A program made the translations under genes and the position numbers. Below, piece after piece: positions 29,620-37,877 of a DNA stretch of 64,000 bases; the first letter of the stretch is position 1, and the number at the start of each line of letters is the position of its first letter. Source of the DNA: Enterobacteriaceae endosymbiont of Donacia simplex. GTDB taxonomy: Bacteria; Pseudomonadota; Gammaproteobacteria; Enterobacterales; Enterobacteriaceae. The notes beneath the pieces were generated by a model that saw nothing but the letters and a program-made list of their open reading frames with translations, had not been told where the DNA came from and made no database searches. Where the stretch lies: the NCBI RefSeq assembly GCF_012568645.1, contig NZ_CP046192.1:249981-313980 (forward strand), read 5' to 3'.

Positions 29620-30768
29620 ATGATTAATTTTAATAAATATTATAGTTTATATATTCATATTCCTTGGTGTTTAAAAAAATGTCCTTACTGTGATTTTTAT
29701 TCAACTATTTTTATAAAAAAAAATATACAAATACAAGAACGATATATACAAAGTTTATTATTAGATTTAGAAAAAACTCTATTTATTATTAAAAAAAAAA
29801 TTTATATTAAAAGCATTTTTTTAGGAGGAGGTACTCCAAGTTTATTAGATGAAAAATTAATATTTTTTCTTTTACATGAAATAAAAAAAAAAATTTATGT
29901 TTTGGAATCAGCTGAAATTACTATTGAAATTAATCCATCTTCTATTACTGAAGAAAAAATTAAAAGTTATATAAATAGTGGTATTAATCGTTTTTCAATT
30001 GGAATCCAAAGTTTTAATGATAAAAATTTAAAAATTTTAGGAAGATTACATAATTCTGAAGAAGCTATTAATGCTATTAATATTTTAATTAAACAAAAAA
30101 TATCAAATTTTAATTTAGATATAATCTATGGTATACCTGGTCAAACTTTAAAAAATTCTTGTAATGACTTATATAAAGCAATTTCATTTAAACCTAATCA
30201 TATTTCATGGTACCAATTAACTATTGAAAAAAATACAATTTTTGAAAAATTTAAACCAAAAAATTGGTTAAATGATGATTTACTATGGAAAATATTTTTA
30301 CAAGGTAAAAAAATATTTTTTAAAAATAAATATTTACAATATGAAATTTCTTCTTTTGTCAAAAATAAAAAATTTATTTGTAATCATAATTTAAATTATT
30401 GGTATTTTGGTAATTATTTAGGTATTGGTTGTAATTCTCATAGTAAAATTACCTTATTAAATAATAAAATTATGAGAATTATTAAAAATAATAATATTCA
30501 ACAATATATAAATGGTAATTTTTTTAATTCTATGAAAATAATTTTATCTAAGGATATAATATTTGAATTTTTTTTAAATCGTTTTAGATTATATAAAAAA
30601 ATACATAAAACAGAATTTCAACAAGCAACAAGTATAAAAGTAAAAAAAATTATACCTTTAATTGAAAAAGCACTAAAAATGGGTTATTTAAAAGAAAATA
30701 ATGATTATTGGATTATAACTAATCAAGGACATTTATATCTAAATAATTTATTAGAAATTTTTATTTAG
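29620..30768 (+). CDS. hemW: radical SAM protein HemW
   Basis: Haem-binding chaperone-like radical SAM protein, formerly annotated as oxygen-independent coproporphyrinogen oxidase. It has 382 residues (E. coli 378). The Fe-S motif is C17, C21, C24 in WCLKKCPYCDFY. FLGGGTPSLL and FSIGIQSFND follow, and the HemN C-terminal domain is present. It lacks the extra N-terminal region of HemN. The 3' end overlaps trmB (opposite strand) by 8 bases. Confidence 0.93.
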   Translation: MINFNKYYSLYIHIPWCLKKCPYCDFYSTIFIKKNIQIQERYIQSLLLDLEKTLFIIKKKIYIKSIFLGGGTPSLLDEKLIFFLLHEIKKKIYVLESAEITIEINPSSITEEKIKSYINSGINRFSIGIQSFNDKNLKILGRLHNSEEAINAINILIKQKISNFNLDIIYGIPGQTLKNSCNDLYKAISFKPNHISWYQLTIEKNTIFEKFKPKNWLNDDLLWKIFLQGKKIFFKNKYLQYEISSFVKNKKFICNHNLNYWYFGNYLGIGCNSHSKITLLNNKIMRIIKNNNIQQYINGNFFNSMKIILSKDIIFEFFLNRFRLYKKIHKTEFQQATSIKVKKIIPLIEKALKMGYLKENNDYWIITNQGHLYLNNLLEIFI

Positions 30769-31462
30769 AAAGTATAATTTTTTTATATTCTATATAATAT
30801 ATTTTTTTTTTTTTAATTTTTGCTTTTTTAAAAAATTTACTTTTTAATAAATATAAATTTAAATTTTTATATATATTATTATATTGATTAGATTTTAAAA
30901 TTATAAATTTATTATTATTATAATTAATGTTTTTTATATTTAAAATAATACTATCTTTATAATCTTGACAATCAGTTATTATATATAATAATCCATTATT
31001 AATTAATTTTAAAAAAATAATTTTTAAAAAATCTATTTTCAATAATCTTCTTTTTTTATGTTTTGTTTTTGGCCAAGGATCAGGAAAATAAAACTGAACT
31101 AATTTAATTGAACAATCAGGTATCATATTTCTAAAAATAGAAAAAGCATCATAATAAATTAATTTTAAATTTTTAATTTTTTTTTCTATAATTTTTTGAA
31201 GACAATTTATAATTCCTGGAAAATATACTTCTATACCAATAAAATTATATTTTATATTTTGTATCGCAAAATTAATAATATTATTATCTATTCCAAAACC
31301 AATATCAATGATAATTGATAAATTATTATTAAAAATCTTTACAAAATTTAAATGTTTATTTTCATAATTAATATTAAAAAAATTAAAATATTTATTAAAA
31401 ATTATTTGTTTAGATTTTTTTAATTTTCTATAACGACAAACAAAACTTTTTATATTATTCAT
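30761..31462 (-). CDS. trmB: tRNA (guanine-N7)-methyltransferase TrmB
   Basis: Methylates G46 in the tRNA variable loop. It has 233 residues (E. coli 239). The SAM motif is IIDIGFGIDNNI, and the family signature YFPDPWPKTKHKKRRL is well conserved. The N- and C-terminal parts are highly diverged. In E. coli trmB diverges from mutY-yggX; here mutY is gone and yggX directly follows the divergent gap of 79 bases. Confidence 0.94.
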   Translation of the reverse strand: MNNIKSFVCRYRKLKKSKQIIFNKYFNFFNINYENKHLNFVKIFNNNLSIIIDIGFGIDNNIINFAIQNIKYNFIGIEVYFPGIINCLQKIIEKKIKNLKLIYYDAFSIFRNMIPDCSIKLVQFYFPDPWPKTKHKKRRLLKIDFLKIIFLKLINNGLLYIITDCQDYKDSIILNIKNINYNNNKFIILKSNQYNNIYKNLNLYLLKSKFFKKAKIKKKKIYYIEYKKIILSK

Positions 31463-31541
31463 ACTTTATTCTATATAGTAAATAATTTTTAAGATAATAT
31501 TCATATATTATATAATTAAAATAAAAATATAGAAGAAATTT

Positions 31542-31820
31542 ATGTCAAAAAAAATTTTTTGTATTTACTTTCAATGTAAAATGATTCAGTTAAATTATAA
31601 AGTATATCCAGGTAATATAGGAGATATTATTTATAATAATATTTCACACAATGCATGGATTAAATGGTTAGTTTATCAAACTAAATTAATTAATGAAAAA
31701 AAATTAAATATGACGAAAGAAAAACATATTCTTTTTTTAGAAAAAGAAATGATTAATTTTTTATTTAAAAATAATAAAACCTTTTTTAATAAAATAAATT
31801 ATGGAGCTAAGCGGAATTGA
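31542..31820 (+). CDS. yggX: Fe(2+)-trafficking protein YggX
   Basis: Small protein associated with protection of Fe-S clusters from oxidation. It has 92 residues (E. coli 91). SKKIFCIYFQ at the start, YPGNIGDIIYN, and QTKLINEKKLNM are recognisable. The last seven residues are encoded within the opposite-strand 3' end of tRNA-Ala (31802-31820), so the C-terminal tail is not the ancestral one. In E. coli mutY precedes it; it is missing here. Confidence 0.93.
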   Translation: MSKKIFCIYFQCKMIQLNYKVYPGNIGDIIYNNISHNAWIKWLVYQTKLINEKKLNMTKEKHILFLEKEMINFLFKNNKTFFNKINYGAKRN

Positions 31821-31874
31821 ACCGCTGACCCTCTGCGTGCAAAGCAGATGCTCTACCAACTGAGCTATAGCCCC
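31802..31874 (-). tRNA. tRNA-Ala(UGC)
   Basis: Cloverleaf with acceptor GGGGCTA/TAGCTCC (31868-31874 with 31803-31809), anticodon UGC in CTTTGCACG, and discriminator A at 31802. No CCA is encoded. It follows tRNA-Ile by 10 bases, the pair normally found in the 16S-23S spacer. Its 3' end overlaps the coding end of yggX by 19 bases. Confidence 0.97.
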
Positions 31875-31884
31875 TTAAGATTTA

Positions 31885-31958
31885 TAGGCTTGAGTGGAGT
31901 TGAACCACCGACCTCACCCTTATCAGGGGTGTGCTCTAACCATCTGAGCTACAAGCCT
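31885..31958 (-). tRNA. tRNA-Ile(GAU)
   Basis: Cloverleaf with acceptor AGGCTTG/CAAGCCT (31952-31958 with 31886-31892), anticodon GAU in CTGATAAG, and discriminator A at 31885. No CCA is encoded. It is close to E. coli rRNA-operon ileT in sequence but has no rRNA gene beside it. Confidence 0.97.
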
Positions 31959-31984
31959 TTTATATAATAAAAGAATATATTTTA

Positions 31985-32013
31985 ATTAATTCATATTTTA
32001 GAATAAATGTCAA
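31985..32013 (-). promoter_or_regulatory. candidate promoter of the tRNA Ile-Ala pair
   Basis: A perfect -35 hexamer TTGACA (32008-32013, minus strand) is followed after 17 bases by ATTAAT (31985-31990), a weak -10 matching consensus at four of six positions. It ends 26 bases before tRNA-Ile. A complete TTGACA in this A/T background is unlikely by chance just upstream of a tRNA pair. Confidence 0.42.
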
Positions 32014-32087
32014 CTATAATATATTATATATTTAAAATATAATTTTTTTAAACCATAATTTTAATTTTTTTAAAGGTTATAAATATA

Positions 32088-33428
32088 ATGTTTTTTTACA
32101 AAAATTTTATTTATTTTTTTACACAATTTTTATTAACTATTATTATTTTTTTTTATTATAAAAAAAAAAAAAAAATTAAAAAATATTTAATAAAAAAAAT
32201 AAAAAAAAATAAAAGATTAGAAATTGAATTAATAAAAAAAATAGAACAAATAGAATTTTTACAAAATTTAAAAATAGAAAACAAAAATTTAAATAAAATA
32301 ATATTTAATCAGATGGAAATTATTTTAAATTTAAAAATAAAAATTAAAGAAATTCAAACAAAATTAGATGATAATATTATTTTTTTTAGTAAAAAAAAAA
32401 AATTAATTATAAATAATAATCATTATTTAAATACAGAATTTCAAAATTTAGCTAATAAAATTTTAGAAAAAAGTGAAAAAAGAATAAACCAATATAATAA
32501 CCAAAATATAAAAAATATTATTTTACCTTTAAATATTAAATTAGAAACCTTAAAAGAACAATTACAAAAAAACTTAAATCAAGAATCATTAGAACGAAAT
32601 ATATTAACTAATGAAATTAAAAATTTAAAAAAATTAAATATACATATTTCTCAAGAAGCTATAAATCTTACTAATGCTCTAAAAGGAAATAATAAAATTC
32701 AAGGTATTTGGGGAGAGTTAGTATTAAATAAAATATTAGAATCTTCTGGATTAAGAAATGGATATGAATATGAAACACAAAAAAAAATTGAATTAAAAAA
32801 TGAAAAAAAAATACAACCAGATGTAATTATAAATTTACCTTATAATAAAAAAATAATTATAGATTCAAAAATGACTTTAATAGCATATGAACGTTATTTT
32901 AATACCAATAACAAAAATACACAACAAAAAGCATTAAATGATCATATATTAGCTATTCGTAATCATTTACGTATATTAAGTAGTAAAAAATATCAGTATG
33001 CATTAAAATTAAAATTATTAGATTATATTATAATGTTTATTCCGATTGAATCTGCTTTTTCATTAGCAATAAATTTTAAACCTTCATTATTATATGAAGC
33101 TTTAAAACTAAATATCATGTTAGTTAGTCCTACAACATTAATGATTTCTTTAAGAACTATAGAAAATTTATGGCGTTTTGATAAACAAAATAAAAATTCT
33201 TTAGTTATTGCTAATAAAGCTACAACATTATATAATAAAATCAGATTATTTGTAGAAGATATATATATTTTAGAAAAAAATCTTAATAAACTACAAATTA
33301 GTTATGATTCAGCTATTAAAAAATTATTTAAAGGGAAAGGTAATATAATTTCTCAAGCTGAAGATTTTCGTAATTTAGGTATCGAAGTAATGAATAAAAT
33401 TAATAAAAATATTATAAAAAAAAATTAA
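32088..33428 (+). CDS. rmuC: DNA recombination protein RmuC
   Basis: Putative nuclease-fold protein that limits inversions at short repeats in E. coli. It has 446 residues (E. coli 475). An N-terminal membrane helix (about residues 6-23) is followed by a long Lys/Glu coiled coil (about 25-200). The catalytic-fold domain contains IQGIWGELVLNKILE, QPDVIINLPY and IIDSKMTLIAYERYF. A 16-A tract (32160-32175) encodes residues 25-29 and is in frame as read. An AAAGG site supports the ATG. In E. coli ubiE, ubiJ, ubiB and tatABC separate rmuC from tatD; all are missing here. Confidence 0.93.
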   Translation: MFFYKNFIYFFTQFLLTIIIFFYYKKKKKIKKYLIKKIKKNKRLEIELIKKIEQIEFLQNLKIENKNLNKIIFNQMEIILNLKIKIKEIQTKLDDNIIFFSKKKKLIINNNHYLNTEFQNLANKILEKSEKRINQYNNQNIKNIILPLNIKLETLKEQLQKNLNQESLERNILTNEIKNLKKLNIHISQEAINLTNALKGNNKIQGIWGELVLNKILESSGLRNGYEYETQKKIELKNEKKIQPDVIINLPYNKKIIIDSKMTLIAYERYFNTNNKNTQQKALNDHILAIRNHLRILSSKKYQYALKLKLLDYIIMFIPIESAFSLAINFKPSLLYEALKLNIMLVSPTTLMISLRTIENLWRFDKQNKNSLVIANKATTLYNKIRLFVEDIYILEKNLNKLQISYDSAIKKLFKGKGNIISQAEDFRNLGIEVMNKINKNIIKKN

Positions 33429-33469
33429 AATTAATTTTTAATACAAAATATATAAAGAGTACATTATTT

Positions 33470-34269
33470 ATGTTTGATATAAGTGTTAATTTAACAAATA
33501 AACAATTTAAAAAAGATATACATAATGTTATTAATAGAGCTATTAAAAATAATATAAATGGAATGTTACTTATAGGATGTAATATTACAGATAGTTTTAA
33601 TGCTTATAAAATAACTAAAAAATATAAAAATTACTGCTGGGCTACAGTAGGTATACATCCTCATTATGCTAATTTATGGAATAATTATACTTTTCATAAA
33701 CTAGAAACATTATTAAAAAAAAAACTGTTGTAGCAATTGGAGAATGTGGACTAGATTTTTATAGAAATTATTCATCTAAAAAAGAACAACTATTTACTTT
33801 TAACACACAACTTGAATTAGCGTCATATTATAATGTTCCTATATATTTACATTGTCGTAATGCTTTTAAAGATTTTATAAAAATATTAAAAATTTGGAAT
33901 CATAAAATTTCTAAAATTATAATACATTGTTTTTCTGGTAATCAATATGAATTAGAAAAATGTTTAGACATGAATATGTCAATAGGTTTAACAGAACTAT
34001 TTTTTAATAAAAAATATAGAACAGGTTCTATAAAAGATATAAAATTAATTCCTAAAAAAAAATTATTAATAGGAACTGATTCTCCATTTTTACTTTTTAA
34101 AGAAATGTATAATAAAATATATAAAAAATTTAAAGGTAGAAATGAACCTTCATTATTACCTAATCTTTTGAAAAAGATTACATTATTAAGAAAAGAAAAA
34201 TATTCATATTTAAATATTCAAACAGAAAAAAATTCATTTGATATTTTAAATTTAAATAAAAATAATTGA
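33470..34269 (+). pseudogene. tatD: 3'-5' DNase TatD, frameshifted in a poly(A) tract
   Basis: Metal-dependent nuclease linked to repair of oxidised DNA and RNA quality control. The first 84 codons (MFDISVNLTNKQF, then GIHPHYANLW) run into a stop at 33731. The remainder continues one frame over from 33724, with AIGECGLDF, YLHCRNA, IIHCFSG and GTDSPFLL. The only defect is ten A residues (33715-33724) where eleven would restore the frame. All metal and catalytic motifs survive downstream. RNA polymerase slippage on the A-tract could yield some full-length product of about 266 residues, so this may be functional. A sequencing error is the other explanation. Confidence 0.9.
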
Positions 34270-34375
34270 AATTATCATTTTTATAAATTAAAATAAACTT
34301 TATTTATTATTAAATAAATATTAATTTCAAAATTTGAAATAACATTTTTGTAATTTTAATTAAGAGAAAATAATA

Positions 34376-35776
34376 ATGTATTTAGTTTCTAGTATATCTC
34401 AATTAATGACCGGAAAAATAAAAATTAATAGTAAAATATCTATTGGAGGATGGGTTCGTAATAGAAGACATTCAAAATTAGGTCTTTCTTTTATTAATTT
34501 ATATGACGGTTCATGTATTAATGATATACAAATTATTGCACATAATAAATTAAATAATTATAAAAAAGAAATTTTATCGATTACAAGTGGATGTTCCTTA
34601 AAAGTAAAAGGAATATTTAAATATTCACCTAAAAATATGCAAATTTATGAAATTTATGCATTAAAAATAAAAATTTTAGGTTGGGTAGATAATCCAGGAA
34701 AATATCCTATTTCTCCTAAAAAACATAGTTTAAAATATTTAAGAGAAGTTTCTCATCTAAGATCCAGAACAAAAATAATTAGTTGTATTACAAGAATTAA
34801 ACATAATATAGCATTATATATACATAATTTTTTACATAAAAAAAATTTTTTTTGGATAAATACTCCTTTAATTACAACATTAGATACTGAAGGATCAGGA
34901 AAAATGTTTAGGGTATCTACTTTAGATTTATCAAAATTTAAATATCAAAAATATACAAATATTTTTAAAAAAGATTTTTTTGGTAAAGAAGCATTTTTAA
35001 CTGTTTCTGGACAATTAAATTTAGAAACATATGCTTGTGCTATGTCTAGAGTTTATACATTTGGACCTACTTTTAGAGCTGAAAATTCAAATACTAATCG
35101 TCATTTAGCAGAATTTTGGATGTTAGAAGTAGAGATAGCTTTTTCTAATTTAGAATATATTATTAATTTTATAGAAAAAATGTTAAAAAATATTTTTCAA
35201 TATGTTTTAAATTTTCATGAAAATGAAATTACTTTTTTATCTGAAAAAATAGAGAAAAATTTATTTAATAAAATAAATAAAGTTATATTAAATAAATTTA
35301 ATATAATTGAATATACTGAAGCTATAAATATTTTAAAAAATTGTAAAGAAAAATTTTCTCATTTAATTATATGGGGTGAAGATCTCTCAATAGAACATGA
35401 AAAATATTTAACAAATAAATATTTTAATAATATAGTAATAATATATAATTATCCTAAAAATATTAAAGCATTCTATATGTATTTAAATAATGATAAAAAT
35501 ACTGTAGCATCCATGGATGTTTTATTACCTGATATTGGTGAAATTATAGGAGGTTCTCAAAGAGAAAATAGAATAAATATACTAGATGAAAGATTAAAAG
35601 AATTTAAACTTAATAAAAATGATTATTGGTGGTATCGTGATTTAAGAAAGTATGGTACTATTCCTCACTCTGGATTTGGTTTAGGTTTTGAGAGATTAAT
35701 ATCATATATTACTGGGATATATAATATTAAAGATGTAATTCCATTTCCAAGAACACCTTATAATGCAAAATTTTAA
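34376..35776 (+). CDS. asnS: asparaginyl-tRNA synthetase
   Basis: Class IIb synthetase charging tRNA-Asn. It has 466 residues, the E. coli length. An N-terminal OB anticodon-binding domain has GGWVRNRRHSKLGLSF. Motif 2 is FRAENSNTNRHLAEFWMLEVE, shortened here to its core RAENSNTNRHLAEFWM. Motif 3 is GFGLGFERLI. An AGAG site precedes the ATG. It is followed by a hairpin and T-run, then the porin gene, the asnS-ompF order of E. coli. Confidence 0.97.
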   Translation: MYLVSSISQLMTGKIKINSKISIGGWVRNRRHSKLGLSFINLYDGSCINDIQIIAHNKLNNYKKEILSITSGCSLKVKGIFKYSPKNMQIYEIYALKIKILGWVDNPGKYPISPKKHSLKYLREVSHLRSRTKIISCITRIKHNIALYIHNFLHKKNFFWINTPLITTLDTEGSGKMFRVSTLDLSKFKYQKYTNIFKKDFFGKEAFLTVSGQLNLETYACAMSRVYTFGPTFRAENSNTNRHLAEFWMLEVEIAFSNLEYIINFIEKMLKNIFQYVLNFHENEITFLSEKIEKNLFNKINKVILNKFNIIEYTEAINILKNCKEKFSHLIIWGEDLSIEHEKYLTNKYFNNIVIIYNYPKNIKAFYMYLNNDKNTVASMDVLLPDIGEIIGGSQRENRINILDERLKEFKLNKNDYWWYRDLRKYGTIPHSGFGLGFERLISYITGIYNIKDVIPFPRTPYNAKF

Positions 35777-35779
35777 AAA

Positions 35780-35810
35780 TTTTCTATAAATATAGAAAAA
35801 TAATTTTTTT
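35780..35810 (+). terminator. asnS intrinsic terminator
   Basis: TTTTCTATA (35780-35788) and TATAGAAAA (35791-35799) form a perfect nine-base stem with a two-A gap, followed by a run of seven T at 35804-35810. It begins three bases after the asnS stop. The small loop would open by a pair or two. Confidence 0.5.
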
Positions 35811-35872
35811 ATAAACTTTATTATATATTTTGTATAAATACATAATAATTATTACGATCAGGATAAAAAATT

Positions 35873-37087
35873 ATGAAATATAATATATTAAAATTTTTAA
35901 TACCTTTTTTACTAATAATTAGTAGTAATAATATTACCAATGCTAGTGAAATTTATAATAAAAATCAACAAAAGATAGATTTATATGGATTTTTAGACAT
36001 TAAAAAAGCATATTCTAAAGATAGAGAAGAAATTCCTAAAAAATACGAAAATATTATATCAAATATGATTATTGGACTTAAAGGAAAAACTAAAATTTTT
36101 AATGACGTTTATGGTTATTCTCAATTTGAATTTAGTTTACCAATAAATCAAAATACTGAAATAGATAAAAATGTTTTTCCATCTATACGTTTAGGTTTAA
36201 TAGGTTTAAATTTTAATCATGGTAATAGTTCTTTAGATTTTGGAAGAAATTATGGAATATTGTATGATACAACTTCTTATATTAAAAAAGATTCTTTTTT
36301 TACAGATGATTTAATGTATAATTACAATGATAAGTTTATGTTTGGAAGAACAAATAATCTTTTAACATATAGAAATAAAAATTTTTTTGGTTTAATTAAA
36401 GGATTAGAAATTGCATTACAATATAAAAGTCCTCATTTTTATACCGAAGAGAATGTATTTTACGATGAAAATAATAATAATGAAGACCGTGATATTTTTG
36501 TAGAAAAAGAGAAAAATAAAAAAGGATGGGGTGCTTCAATTGGATATAAAATAGGAAATTCAGGAGTAAGTATTACAGGATCTTATTTTAATTCTTCTAA
36601 AATAATTGATAAAAACGATGAATTAAAAAAAGTTTTTTCTATAAAAAAACAAAATTTAAAAAATGATGATAATATAAATGCTTTTTCAATTGGAGCTAAA
36701 TATGAAAAAAATAATATTTATTTAGCAACAGTATTTAGTAGAGCAAAAAATTCGTTAACATATTTAGATAGACATAGTTCTGTTTTTGCGTATAAAATTA
36801 AAAAATTAGAAATTATTGGACAATATAAATTTGATAATAATTTAAAAGCTACTATTTCTTATGTTCAAACAGAAGGAAATAATATTCCAGCAGGATACCA
36901 TTATCCAGGTGGAAATATAAATTTTTTAAAATATATATCAATTAATACAATTTATAAATTTAGTAAAAATTTATCTGCTTACTTTGATTATCGCATTAAT
37001 TTATTAAATAAAAAAGATAGATATATAAAAACAAATGATTTATTTACAGATAACCTTTTTGGTATAGGTATAATTTATAAATTTTAA
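35873..37087 (+). CDS. ompF: outer-membrane general porin (OmpF/OmpC family)
   Basis: Trimeric beta-barrel channel for small solutes across the outer membrane. It has 404 residues, longer than E. coli OmpF (362). A Sec signal peptide is clear: basic start, hydrophobic FLIPFLLIISS, cleavage near NASE (about residue 25). The mature part begins with an EIYNKNQQKIDLYGFL-type first strand and shows LGFDFGR-like SLDFGRNYGILYD and NLTTYRNKNFFGL-like LLTYRNKNFFGLI. It ends in the barrel-assembly signature aromatic Phe (GIIYKF). Loops are Lys/Asp/Asn-rich. The position after asnS supports ompF. AGGA precedes the ATG. Confidence 0.88.
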   Translation: MKYNILKFLIPFLLIISSNNITNASEIYNKNQQKIDLYGFLDIKKAYSKDREEIPKKYENIISNMIIGLKGKTKIFNDVYGYSQFEFSLPINQNTEIDKNVFPSIRLGLIGLNFNHGNSSLDFGRNYGILYDTTSYIKKDSFFTDDLMYNYNDKFMFGRTNNLLTYRNKNFFGLIKGLEIALQYKSPHFYTEENVFYDENNNNEDRDIFVEKEKNKKGWGASIGYKIGNSGVSITGSYFNSSKIIDKNDELKKVFSIKKQNLKNDDNINAFSIGAKYEKNNIYLATVFSRAKNSLTYLDRHSSVFAYKIKKLEIIGQYKFDNNLKATISYVQTEGNNIPAGYHYPGGNINFLKYISINTIYKFSKNLSAYFDYRINLLNKKDRYIKTNDLFTDNLFGIGIIYKF

Positions 37088-37105
37088 ATAGTAAGTTACT
37101 ATTTA

Positions 37106-37170
37106 CTAGCTATTTCTTAAGTTTAATAATTTTATAAAAAAATAAATCTTAGAAATAGTTAGTTTTTTTT
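37106..37170 (+). terminator. possible ompF terminator overlapping the gloC end
   Basis: An imperfect inverted repeat pairs 37106-37121 (CTAGCTATTTCTTAAG) with 37148-37162 (CTTAGAAATAGTTAG), followed on the plus strand by eight or more T residues. The loop is 26 bases. The right arm and T-run lie in the last codons of gloC on the other strand, so it would serve the convergent pair. Confidence 0.38.
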
Positions 37171-37793
37171 TGTAACCAAGGATTATTTATTATTTCATAA
37201 TTAATACTAGTTTTTTCTCCATGACCTGGTAAAATTATAGTATTTTTATTTAAAGAAAAAATTTTTTTTTTTATAGAACGAATTAAAAGGTTAAAATTAC
37301 TATTTGGTAAATCTGTTCTACCTATACTATTTTTAAAAATAGTATCTCCTGATATTAAATAATTATTTAATTTATTAAAAAAAATTACATGACCTAAAGT
37401 ATGTCCAGGACAATGATATGTTTGTAATATAATTTCTCCTATATACACGTTTTGATTATTTTTTAACCATATATTATTTTTAAAGATACAATACGGTAAT
37501 TGAAATATTTTGTTTTGTAGTTTTATATTTTTTACCCAAAAAATATCTTTTTTATGTGGACCTAATATAGGAACTTTTAATACTTTAGATAAAGTATAAG
37601 CTGCACCAATATGATCTAAATGACAATGAGTTATCAAAATTTTTGTTATATTTAATTTGTATTTATTTAAAATTTTTAAAATTTTTAAATATTCTCCTCC
37701 AGGATCAATAAGAGCAGCATTTAGTGTTTTTTGACACCATATAATATAACAATTTTGATTAAAATTTGTAACAGGAACAATTATATAATTCAT
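37149..37793 (-). CDS. gloC: hydroxyacylglutathione hydrolase GloC (YcbL)
   Basis: Type II glyoxalase of the metallo-beta-lactamase fold; hydrolyses lactoylglutathione. It has 214 residues (E. coli 215) and aligns throughout. The metal motif is THCHLDH at residues 55-61, with the third-ligand region YHCPGHTLGHV, then SGDTIFKNSIGRTDLP and LPGHGEKT. It is the compact YcbL form rather than GloB. E. coli order is asnS-ompF-aspC-ycbL; aspC is absent here. Confidence 0.95.
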   Translation of the reverse strand: MNYIIVPVTNFNQNCYIIWCQKTLNAALIDPGGEYLKILKILNKYKLNITKILITHCHLDHIGAAYTLSKVLKVPILGPHKKDIFWVKNIKLQNKIFQLPYCIFKNNIWLKNNQNVYIGEIILQTYHCPGHTLGHVIFFNKLNNYLISGDTIFKNSIGRTDLPNSNFNLLIRSIKKKIFSLNKNTIILPGHGEKTSINYEIINNPWLQKKTNYF

Positions 37794-37877
37794 ATCAATA
37801 ATATTAATTTATATATTTATTAATTATTTTAAAATTTTATTTATTAATAATATTTATTATTAGAATAATAATATGTT

